Positions 1 to 5,595 of a stretch of DNA of 10,670 nucleotides are shown in pieces. The first letter of the stretch is position 1. Each line of letters starts with the position of its first letter. The stretch comes from Chloroflexota bacterium (GTDB lineage: Bacteria > Chloroflexota > Limnocylindria > Limnocylindrales > CSP1-4), in contig JACVXW010000027.1 in assembly GCA_015661135.1 (NCBI GenBank), positions 1-10,670 on the forward strand, in the 5' to 3' direction. Below the pieces are notes generated by a model. That model was not told the DNA's origin. It did no database searches and worked only from the letters and a program-made list of their open reading frames with translations. The translations under genes and the position numbers were made by a program.

Positions 1-2
1 TG

Positions 3-917
3 GTGACGCGTCACGGGGTCGGGACGACCGTGCTGGCCGCCGGCTCGGGGAGCCTGTCGCCCGGCGTTCCCAGCCACATGAGCAACACCGTCGGGGTGAT
101 CATCGCCGGGCTCGACCCGTTCTACCTCGACCTGCTCCGCGGCATCGAGGCGAAGGCCGACGAGACGGGCACGCTGCTGTTCATCGTCGACAGCCGCGAC
201 TCGGAGGAGCGAGCGCGGATCGCGATCCGGCAGCTCACTGCGCGCGGGGCCCAGGGGATCATTGCCGTTTCCATGGGCGGACCCGCGGAGACCGACCGGC
301 CTGACACCACGCCCCCGATCGTCTACGTCGACCAGCCTGACCGGGCCGGTCACACGCTCCTGTTCAACGCGGAACGAGCCGGCGCTGAGGCGACGGGCCA
401 CCTGCTGGACCATGGCCACGATCGGATCGGCTACGTGACATGCCCAATCGAGTGGCCGAACCAGCGTGAGCTGTTCGAAGGCTATCGGCAGGCGTTGAAG
501 GATGCCGGAAGGTCGGTGGACTCGAGCCTCATCGTCACGGTTGGGGGGATCGATCTCGAGTCAGGACGGACCGGAGCGCGGTCCCTCCTCGAGCGGCCCG
601 ACCCACCGTCCGCCGTGTTCGTGAGCGGCGGGATGCTGGCCGTTGGCGTCCTGCAAGCGGCTCGCCGCCATGGGTTGCGCGTGCCCGACGACCTTGCCAT
701 CGCCGGCTACGGGGACACGGGGGTCGCGGAGTTCACGCATCCGACGCTCACGATGGTGACGTTGCCGACCTACGACATCGGCGTCGCGGCGATGGGGCAG
801 CTCCAGCGCGCCATCGCCGACCCGGCGGCGGCCCCGCGCCGGAGGGTGCTCGACGGGACGCTCGTCATCCGCGAGAGCTGCGGGGCGCACGACCAGTCCC
901 ATCGGCTGGCCTCCTGA
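3..917 (+). CDS. LacI/GalR-family regulator, sugar-binding-like domain; N-terminal DNA-binding part missing or frameshifted
   Basis: The protein carries the periplasmic-binding-protein-like effector domain of LacI/GalR repressors. It begins with NTVGVI at residues 28-33 and DPFYLDLLRGIE at 38-49. The family block N-x-x-AG-x-x-A-x-x-HLLDHGHDRIGYV is at 122-144. The C-terminal core (AVFVSGG, VPDDLAIAGYGD, HPTLTMV) is at 204-252, and it ends with the usual LVIRESCG. Family members normally have about 55-60 further residues forming a helix-turn-helix and hinge. Here only about 25 residues precede NTVGVI and they do not read as a helix-turn-helix. The GTG at position 3 is merely the first start codon after the window edge and may not be the true start; the ATG at 79 has no Shine-Dalgarno site. 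A neighbouring frame holds what looks like the end of the missing domain (see findings). The gene converges on the CoA-transferase genes, so its target cannot be read from layout. Confidence 0.8.
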   Translation: MTRHGVGTTVLAAGSGSLSPGVPSHMSNTVGVIIAGLDPFYLDLLRGIEAKADETGTLLFIVDSRDSEERARIAIRQLTARGAQGIIAVSMGGPAETDRPDTTPPIVYVDQPDRAGHTLLFNAERAGAEATGHLLDHGHDRIGYVTCPIEWPNQRELFEGYRQALKDAGRSVDSSLIVTVGGIDLESGRTGARSLLERPDPPSAVFVSGGMLAVGVLQAARRHGLRVPDDLAIAGYGDTGVAEFTHPTLTMVTLPTYDIGVAAMGQLQRAIADPAAAPRRRVLDGTLVIRESCGAHDQSHRLAS

Positions 918-918
918 C

Positions 919-1710
919 CTACCTCGTGTAGGCGCCCCCGGGGTCCAGCTCCTCCCGGATGAGCCGGAGCTCGGCGTCGGTCGGGGGGGCCGTGGACGCA
1001 AGCGACCCGGCGATCCGGGGCTGCCACCCGATCGTGGCCCGGACGTCGTCGAGGGTGGCGCCCGGATGGAGCGAGTCGAGGCGCATCTCGCAGTCGTCGT
1101 CGAAGTGCCAGGTGCCCAGGTCCGTGACGACGACCGAGGGCCCACGGCCGAGCCAGCCGCCCTCGCGCCGGATCCGCTCCGCCTGCTCGGCCCCGCCGAG
1201 GTTCCCCGGCGAGGTCCGGAAGTCGATCTTCTCCACGAACGATCGGGCGCTCTGGCGCATGATCACGAAGACCTGCCGGGCATTGATCGCGATCTCACAC
1301 GCCCCGCCGCTGCCGGGCAGACGCGTCGTCGGCCGCTCGTAGTCGCCGATCACTGTCGTGTTGATGTTGCCGAACCGGTCGATCTGCGCCGCGCCGAGGA
1401 ACCCGACGTCGATGAGGCCACCCTGGAGGTAGAAGCTGAACAGCTCGTACATGGAGACTGCGGCCGTTGATCCAGTCACGATGGTCGGATCGCCGATCGA
1501 CAGCGGCAAGCGGGCGGGCCGGGCACCGAAGACCCCGGCCTCGTAGACGAGTTCCAGATCCGGGGCCACGGTTCGCTGGGCGAGGTTGACCGCGATGTTC
1601 GGCAGGCCCACGCCGACGAAGCAGACCCGCTGGCCGGCGAGTTCGCGCGCGGCGGCGACGATCATCATCTCGGACTTCGAGAACGCGCTCCCGTGCACCG
1701 CAGCCGTCAC
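919..1710 (-). CDS. Class-I CoA-transferase, beta subunit (GctB-like)
   Basis: This is the small subunit of a two-subunit family-I CoA-transferase, which moves CoA between a donor thioester and a carboxylic acid. Visible signatures are the nucleotide-binding-like glycine loop VGVGLPNIA (33-41), YEAGVFGARP (56-65) and the RLPGSGGACEIA block (about 129-140). By family knowledge Glu57 in YEAG sits where glutaconate CoA-transferase carries its catalytic glutamate. Its retention argues for a true transferase rather than the IpdAB-type ring-opening hydrolases. The 263-residue length fits the family. The start is GTG at 1710, whose GTGA overlaps the TGA stop of the alpha subunit, so translation is probably coupled. 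The substrate is not readable from sequence; glutaconate, 3-oxoadipate or another dicarboxylate are possibilities. Its stop lies one base from that of the convergent regulator. Confidence 0.88.
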   Translation of the reverse strand: MTAAVHGSAFSKSEMMIVAAARELAGQRVCFVGVGLPNIAVNLAQRTVAPDLELVYEAGVFGARPARLPLSIGDPTIVTGSTAAVSMYELFSFYLQGGLIDVGFLGAAQIDRFGNINTTVIGDYERPTTRLPGSGGACEIAINARQVFVIMRQSARSFVEKIDFRTSPGNLGGAEQAERIRREGGWLGRGPSVVVTDLGTWHFDDDCEMRLDSLHPGATLDDVRATIGWQPRIAGSLASTAPPTDAELRLIREELDPGGAYTR

Positions 1711-2630
1711 GTGTACTGCCCGTAGTCGACGGACCCTGACGGGGCGGCGGCTGCCGGCCGCAGGCTCGCGACCCGATCCGGGCCGAGCTTGTCGACATAG
1801 GCCGTGCGGCCGTCCAGGTCGTACACCCAGTCACGCAGCCACGCCTGGATGCTCCCCTCGTCCCGGGTGATGGCATCCCAGTCAAGGTAGAACTGGTTGT
1901 CGCGGTCGTAGGCGCCCTGGACGTAGCTCGGGTGGGCGCCGAAGGGCTCCACCACCACCGCGTCCACGATCAGGCCCGGAATGATCGTCCGGTTCGGGTC
2001 GGCGCGGATGACGGCCTCATCCACCAGCTCCTCGACGACGACGATGACCCGATCGGCCGCGAACGCCGCCTCCTTCTGGCATCCGAGGAGGCCCCAGACC
2101 TGTGTATTGCCCGCGGCATCGGCACGCTGCGCGTGGATGATCGTGACATCCGGCTTGAGCGGCGGGACCGCGTACACCTTGCCGTCGCCGTACGGCGACT
2201 CGATCTCGCGGATCAGGGGGTTGACGACCGGCAGGTCCGTCTCGAAGTAGCTCCGGAGTGGAAAGAACGGGAGGTTGGCCGCGCCGGCGGTGTACCGGCC
2301 GACCATCCCGAAATGGCTGTACTCCTCCACCTCGAGCGGGGCGGGGTCCCCGGTCTCGATCCGGCGCCGGATGGCGCCAAGCCCGCCGACACCCGGGTTC
2401 CCGAGCCAGCTGAAGATCAGCTTCCGGGCCACCCCGGCGGCGATCATCTGGTCGTAGATGAGGTCCGGTGTGAGCCGGGCGAGGGTCAGGTCACGCTTGC
2501 GCTGGCGGATGATCTCGTGCCCCGCCGCGAACGAGATCAGGTGGGTGAATCCCTCGATCGCCACCGTGTCACCGTCCCGGACGAGGTCGGCGATGGCATC
2601 GCGCATTGACGCGACCTTGGGGTTGGTCAT
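1707..2630 (-). CDS. Class-I CoA-transferase, alpha subunit (GctA-like)
   Basis: This is the partner of the beta subunit just downstream, 307 residues from the ATG at 2630. The N-terminus MRDAIADLVRDGDTVAIEGFTH (first 20 residues of it are the diagnostic part) and LSARLTPDL-type core match the alpha fold; visible blocks are LARLTPDLIYDQ, SWLGNPGVGGL, PDVTIIHAQRADAAGN and the acidic VVEELVDEAV. These are typical of proteins annotated as glutaconate or 3-oxoadipate CoA-transferase alpha subunit. The reading frame stays open upstream to 2924, but that part is arginine/histidine-rich, overlaps the divergent gene and is not protein-like. Two starts compete: ATG 2630, with no clear Shine-Dalgarno site, and ATG 2606, preceded by AAGG about nine bases upstream. 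GctA alignments from memory allow either. The TGA stop overlaps the GTG start of the beta gene by four bases. Confidence 0.87.
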   Translation of the reverse strand: MTNPKVASMRDAIADLVRDGDTVAIEGFTHLISFAAGHEIIRQRKRDLTLARLTPDLIYDQMIAAGVARKLIFSWLGNPGVGGLGAIRRRIETGDPAPLEVEEYSHFGMVGRYTAGAANLPFFPLRSYFETDLPVVNPLIREIESPYGDGKVYAVPPLKPDVTIIHAQRADAAGNTQVWGLLGCQKEAAFAADRVIVVVEELVDEAVIRADPNRTIIPGLIVDAVVVEPFGAHPSYVQGAYDRDNQFYLDWDAITRDEGSIQAWLRDWVYDLDGRTAYVDKLGPDRVASLRPAAAAPSGSVDYGQYT

Positions 2631-2771
2631 CCGCGCAAGTATCCGGCACGGGCCGGGGGTGCTGCTCGTGACTGCGCCGGCGGCGCGCAGGCGCCCTCCC
2701 GTGTGGCTACGATCGTGCGCAGCGAGCGGGTGCGGTCGCACCGGCCGTTGACGCGTCCCGGGAGGGTCAAC
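2631..2771. promoter_or_regulatory. Divergent intergenic region between CoA-transferase operon and oxidase-like gene
   Basis: This 141-base gap separates two divergently read transcription units, so promoters for both should lie here. On the plus strand TACGAT at 2708-2713 is a possible -10 element, without a convincing -35. A 6-2-6 inverted repeat GGTGCG-gt-CGCACC at 2729-2742 lies downstream of it and could be an operator or a chance GC-rich palindrome. GGAGGG at 2761-2766 is the Shine-Dalgarno site of the rightward gene. No leftward promoter is obvious. All assignments other than the Shine-Dalgarno site are weak. Confidence 0.3.
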
Positions 2772-3974
2772 ATGTCCATGCCATGGCCGCGACAGGTGCG
2801 CGGCCTCTTCCTCGTCGCGGCGGCGATGTTCGTCGTGACCGTCGTGATCGGCCTGCTCAATGGCCTCGACCTTGTCGACTTCGCGCCCGCGTCGATGCGC
2901 CCGGCGCTGCTCACCCACGTCCACGCCGGCACCGTCGGCTGGATCTCGCTCGGCCTGATCGCCACCGCGATCTGGTTCTTCCGGTCCGGTGACGCCCGCC
3001 TATCCGCGCTGTTCATGGTCGCCGTACCGGCCTATGCAGCGGCCTTCTACTCCGGGAATCTGCCGGCCCGCGCGATCGTGGGCGTCGTCCTGCTTGTCGC
3101 GATCCTGTGGCTGTTCCTCTGGGTTTGGCGCCAGGCGCTGGCACGCCGGTCGCTACCGGCCCTCGCTATCGCCCTCGGCCTGTCGAGCTTCGCCTACGGC
3201 GCCGTCATCGGCGTCCTGATCCAGATAGAACTGGCCACCGGGGCACAATTGTTCCCGAAGGGTGGCGACGTCGTCGGCGCGCATGCGGCGACCATGACAT
3301 TCGCCTATCTCGTCCTGACCGCGATGGGCATCATTGAGTGGCGGCTTCGGGGGACGACTGGTTACCCGACCCTCGGCATCATCCAGGTCCTGACGATCTT
3401 CGCCGGTGGGCTCCTGCTTGCCGCGACACTCCTGCTCTTCGACGCCTCGACGGAGTCCGGGGCCCAGGCCGTTCAGGCCGCGGGCGGGATCGACCTCCTG
3501 CTCAACCTCGTGAGCGTCGTCCTGTTCGTCGTCCGCATCTGGCCGACGGCGCTGCGCACCGCGTGGCTGGCCGCGACGCCGCAGCGCCATTGGCACCTCG
3601 CCGCGGTCTTTGCGCCGATCGCGATGGCACTGTTCATGTACATCGTCTACCGATTCATCACTGACCCCGCGACCTTCCCCCTCAACATCCTCGTCGCTCT
3701 CGATCACACGGTCTTCGTCGGGGTCATCACGAATCTCGCCTTCGGGCACATCCTCGTGTTGTCCGGGGACCGTTCAGGCCGCTGGCCGTGGGCCGGGCAG
3801 GCGATCTTCTGGATCCTGAACATCGGGTTCGTGATCTTCGCGGCCGGACTCGTCGCGGACTCGGCCGATATCAAGCGGATCGGCGCGCCGATCATGGGCG
3901 TCGGGGCGCTGCTCGGAATCGCAGTCGCCTACGTGCGCTTGTGGTCGTCAGACCTGCGCGCCGCGGAAGCCTGA
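2772..3974 (+). CDS. 12-helix membrane protein resembling heme-copper oxidase subunit I, lacking the helix-VII histidine pair
   Basis: The start is ATG 2772, set by GGAGGG five bases upstream, giving 400 residues. Twelve hydrophobic helices can be drawn (roughly 10-31, 46-70, 77-95, 101-120, 128-154, 167-190, 200-224, 238-258, 274-294, 305-331, 342-362, 370-390), the number found in cytochrome oxidase subunit I. Helix 2 carries THVHAGTVGW (His49, His51), like the helix-II heme-ligand region of that superfamily. Helix 6 has His171 and helix 10 has His312 and His326. The His-His pair that ligates copper B in helix VII of active oxidases is absent, and the helix-VI H-P-E/V-Y type motif is not seen. 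The protein is also shorter than typical subunit I. It may bind heme without reducing oxygen, or be an unrelated 12-helix family such as NnrS-like proteins. It stands alone on its strand and ends just before a strong hairpin. Confidence 0.55.
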   Translation: MSMPWPRQVRGLFLVAAAMFVVTVVIGLLNGLDLVDFAPASMRPALLTHVHAGTVGWISLGLIATAIWFFRSGDARLSALFMVAVPAYAAAFYSGNLPARAIVGVVLLVAILWLFLWVWRQALARRSLPALAIALGLSSFAYGAVIGVLIQIELATGAQLFPKGGDVVGAHAATMTFAYLVLTAMGIIEWRLRGTTGYPTLGIIQVLTIFAGGLLLAATLLLFDASTESGAQAVQAAGGIDLLLNLVSVVLFVVRIWPTALRTAWLAATPQRHWHLAAVFAPIAMALFMYIVYRFITDPATFPLNILVALDHTVFVGVITNLAFGHILVLSGDRSGRWPWAGQAIFWILNIGFVIFAAGLVADSADIKRIGAPIMGVGALLGIAVAYVRLWSSDLRAAEA

Positions 3975-3988
3975 CACCCGACGCAGAA

Positions 3989-4017
3989 GAGCCGCCGGCC
4001 AATCTGGCCGGCGGCTC
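3989..4017. terminator. Bidirectional hairpin terminator
   Basis: A perfect 12-bp stem, GAGCCGCCGGCC (3989-4000) and GGCCGGCGGCTC (4006-4017), encloses a five-base loop AATCT. It is followed on the plus strand by GTTGTTTG and on the minus strand by TTCTG. It lies 14 bases after the stop of the rightward oxidase-like gene and downstream of the leftward small membrane genes, exactly where a shared terminator for convergent units is expected. The T-tracts are imperfect, so efficiency on either strand is uncertain. Confidence 0.8.
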
Positions 4018-4036
4018 GTTGTTTGCCCTGTGACGG

Positions 4037-4051
4037 TCGGGCGCTGCCCGA
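4037..4051 (-). terminator. Second short hairpin after the leftward membrane genes
   Basis: TCGGGC (4037-4042) and GCCCGA (4046-4051) form a 6-bp stem with a three-base loop, five bases beyond the TAA stop (4057-4059) of the leftward 121-residue gene. It has no T-tract. It may assist the stronger hairpin at 3989-4017 or stabilise the mRNA 3' end. A stem this short can also occur by chance in GC-rich DNA. Confidence 0.35.
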
Positions 4052-4056
4052 TGCGG

Positions 4057-4422
4057 TTACTCGGCCGCGGGGAACAGGCCTACGACGAACTCGAAGATCG
4101 GCGGGAACGTCAGGGCGAACCCGGCGAACACGAGGACGAGCGCCACCATGAACCAGCGGCTGAAGTTGACTTCCTTGCCGCGGGCGTAGAAGTGGAGCAC
4201 GACCCACGACGCGAGGTACGCGATCGTGGCGAGCGCAACCTTGCCCGACAGCGGGCCGACGCCCGAGCCGAGCCCGTAGCTGGCGTCGAACTTCAGGAAG
4301 GTATTGATGTCCGTCGACACCTCGTTCAGGACCACGAAGATCCCGAGGACGAGGGAGCCGATGCCGGCGGCGACGAAGGCCGCGGCCACCGGACCATTTG
4401 GCTTGGTCTGCATGTCCTGCAT
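4057..4422 (-). CDS. Small three-helix membrane protein, unknown function
   Basis: This 121-residue protein has three probable membrane helices, at about 10-35, 60-80 and 88-115. I do not recognise the family. A polar segment DINTFLKFDASYG (38-50) lies outside the membrane between helices 1 and 2. Helix 2 ends WVVLHFYARGKEVNF, with a single histidine, His77, near a basic loop, and helix 3 runs into a double proline at FPPIFEF. Single histidines in helices could ligate heme, but no motif proves this. The ATG at 4422 is chosen because GAGGAG precedes it by about seven bases; that Shine-Dalgarno site overlaps the TGA stop of the upstream 182-residue gene (11 bases between the two genes). The two are therefore almost surely co-transcribed and probably translationally coupled, suggesting subunits of one membrane complex. 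Confidence 0.7.
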   Translation of the reverse strand: MQDMQTKPNGPVAAAFVAAGIGSLVLGIFVVLNEVSTDINTFLKFDASYGLGSGVGPLSGKVALATIAYLASWVVLHFYARGKEVNFSRWFMVALVLVFAGFALTFPPIFEFVVGLFPAAE

Positions 4423-4433
4423 TGTTCGTCTCC

Positions 4434-4982
4434 TCAGGCGATCGGGGCGGCCTTCGTGATGAAGGCTCCGAACAGGCCGGCCACGCCGGCGGCGATGAAG
4501 GCCAGGGTGAAGAAGATGATCAGGGCGCGACGGATTTCACCGCGTCGAACCAGCTGCGCCCCGTAGTACACGACGCCGAACGCGACGGCGGTTGCGAGGA
4601 ACGGCGCCATCCAGGCGACGTGTTCCTTCCACTCCATGCCGAATTTGTGCCACTCAGCGGTCTTGTCCGATGCGAGCAGCCAGTAGCGCGGGAAGTCGCC
4701 GAGCACCGTCTGGTCCTTGAGATCAAGCCCTTCTGGCGGCTTGGCCCGGTACCACGGGTAGGCGATGAACGTGCCGCTGATCACCGTGAGCCAGGCCACG
4801 ATCGCCATCACCCACGACCCGATCAGCAGGCGCGGCGTCCGCTCGGCGATGCCCTCCTCGGTCAGCAGGTTGGCCTTCAGGCTGTACAGGCCAGCCAGGC
4901 CCCCGGCGAACGCGAGCAGGAACAGGGTTCCGAGCACGAGGCCGTGCAGCACGGTCCAGAGTTCCTTTGAGGTGAACTCCAT
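4434..4982 (-). CDS. Four-helix membrane protein with conserved-looking His/Trp loop, unknown function
   Basis: This 182-residue protein has four probable membrane helices, at about 10-34, 52-75, 122-143 and 150-173. The long extracytoplasmic or cytoplasmic loop between helices 2 and 3 (76-121) begins YPWYRAKPPEG and ends EWHKFGMEWKEHVAW, which is rich in His, Trp, Glu and Lys (His112, His121). Helix 1 contains His13 in VLHGLVLGT. I recall similar WHxFGMEWKEH proteins as uncharacterised membrane proteins but cannot name a domain. The arrangement could suit a heme- or quinone-binding subunit; that is inference only. The ATG at 4982 follows a strong purine-rich stretch, GGAGGAAGGGAG. It is the first gene of a two-gene leftward unit with the 121-residue protein, divergent from the 116-residue membrane protein and convergent with the oxidase-like gene. 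Confidence 0.72.
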   Translation of the reverse strand: MEFTSKELWTVLHGLVLGTLFLLAFAGGLAGLYSLKANLLTEEGIAERTPRLLIGSWVMAIVAWLTVISGTFIAYPWYRAKPPEGLDLKDQTVLGDFPRYWLLASDKTAEWHKFGMEWKEHVAWMAPFLATAVAFGVVYYGAQLVRRGEIRRALIIFFTLAFIAAGVAGLFGAFITKAAPIA

Positions 4983-5068
4983 CTGCTCCCTTCCTCCCTC
5001 GATGTTGCGGGCCGATCACGCACCGGCGGACGCCGGGCGTACTGGCCCTCCGTTGTCCACGAAAATCT

Positions 5069-5087
5069 GCGCCGCGACGTGCGGCGC
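5069..5087 (-). repeat. 7-bp stem hairpin followed by TTTT on the minus strand
   Basis: GCGCCGC (5069-5075) and GCGGCGC (5081-5087) form a perfect 7-bp stem with a five-base loop. Read leftward, the stem is followed by AGATTTTC, giving the shape of a small intrinsic terminator about 90 bases upstream of the 182-residue gene. In a leader it could act as an attenuator; it could equally be chance in GC-rich sequence. Confidence 0.35.
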
Positions 5088-5117
5088 TGGACGCGGCCGA
5101 TGGCCCGTTGCAGCAGG

Positions 5118-5138
5118 CCGAATGTCACCCTCATTCGG
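5118..5138. repeat. Inverted repeat CCGAATG-N7-CATTCGG, possible operator
   Basis: Two perfect 7-base arms (5118-5124 and 5132-5138) are separated by seven bases. The arms centre 14 bases apart and contain A/T positions, which makes chance pairing less likely than in the pure G/C palindromes nearby. Its position between divergent genes suits a dimeric regulator site. A hairpin in RNA is the alternative. Confidence 0.35.
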
Positions 5139-5225
5139 GCCGATGCGCCCCAGCGTGGTCACGTGGGGGTCGAGATGATCGATCGGCATAGCCACGGCGC
5201 CCGCCGTGCAAGGGAGGCGAGAACC

Positions 5226-5576
5226 ATGGGCCGGAGAACCGCAGCGTTCCTGGCCGCCGCATTCGGCGGCGGCATCGAGATCTTCGGATCCCTGTTCGGA
5301 CAGGGTGTCAGGGGTCACGGGTTGCTATTCGGCATGGCCGGCGATGCCACGCGGACCGAGGCCACGATGATCGGCTTCGTCCTCGCGGTCGTGACGATCG
5401 TCTGCGCCGTCGGACTCATGATGATTCGCGACACCCGGTGGCTGAGCGTCGTGCTCGTGGCATCGGCCGTCGTCGGCACGCTGGCTGCCGGGCAGATGTT
5501 CGGCTACGGCGCCGCGCTAGCGGTCATGGGCGCCCTCATCGCGACCCGGATCAGCCGGGCGGCGCCGCTCTACTGA
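5226..5576 (+). CDS. Small membrane protein, three to four helices, DUF4064-like in pattern
   Basis: The start is ATG 5226, fixed by AGGGAGG eight bases upstream, giving 116 residues; the same frame is open further upstream but that part is arginine-rich and non-coding in character. The protein opens MGRRTAAFLAAAFGGG, continues as a glycine/phenylalanine-rich helix to about residue 27, has a short polar stretch (GDATRTEAT), then helices at about 48-68 and 74-110, the last possibly two helices separated by GQMFGYG. The arrangement (R-T-AAF-x-x-G-x-x-GG-I start, a short arginine loop RDTRW before the third helix, glycine-rich C-terminal helices) resembles the small DUF4064-type membrane proteins, whose function is unknown. 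That family match is from pattern memory only. It stands alone on its strand, divergent from the 182-residue gene and ending 19 bases from the convergent aminotransferase, with no hairpin terminator between. Confidence 0.65.
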   Translation: MGRRTAAFLAAAFGGGIEIFGSLFGQGVRGHGLLFGMAGDATRTEATMIGFVLAVVTIVCAVGLMMIRDTRWLSVVLVASAVVGTLAAGQMFGYGAALAVMGALIATRISRAAPLY

Positions 5577-5595
5577 GCGAGCCGTCCCACCATGT

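Larger units (their letters stand above)
4983..5225. promoter_or_regulatory. Divergent intergenic region with two inverted repeats
   Basis: This 243-base gap must hold the promoters of the leftward 182/121-residue pair and of the rightward 116-residue gene. Two inverted repeats stand out and are listed separately: 5069-5087 and 5118-5138. I see no convincing -35/-10 pair on either strand. Apart from the Shine-Dalgarno sequences at its two ends (minus-strand purine run just after 4982; AGGGAGG at 5211-5217) nothing else is recognisable. A reading frame open through part of this region (from 5079) is a 5' extension of the 116-residue gene and has no coding character. Confidence 0.5.

Noticed and set aside
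1932..2609. 225-codon open frame on the plus strand opposite the CoA-transferase alpha gene
   Set aside because: It is antisense to a recognisable gene, with a charged, low-complexity composition and no ribosome-binding site or family resemblance.
2631..2924. N-terminal extension of the CoA-transferase alpha subunit
   Set aside because: The extra 98 residues are His/Arg/Glu-rich, overlap the divergent gene's first helices and have no counterpart in the family.
3153..3749. 198-codon minus-strand open frame under the oxidase-like gene
   Set aside because: The opposite strand encodes twelve clean hydrophobic helices with a strong ribosome site, while this frame is Glu/Asp/Arg-rich filler.
5009..5144. 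Repeated GGGCCGAT (5009-5016 and 5137-5144) with a GGCCGAT at 5095
   Set aside because: The copies are short, GC-rich and irregularly spaced, so chance is a sufficient explanation.
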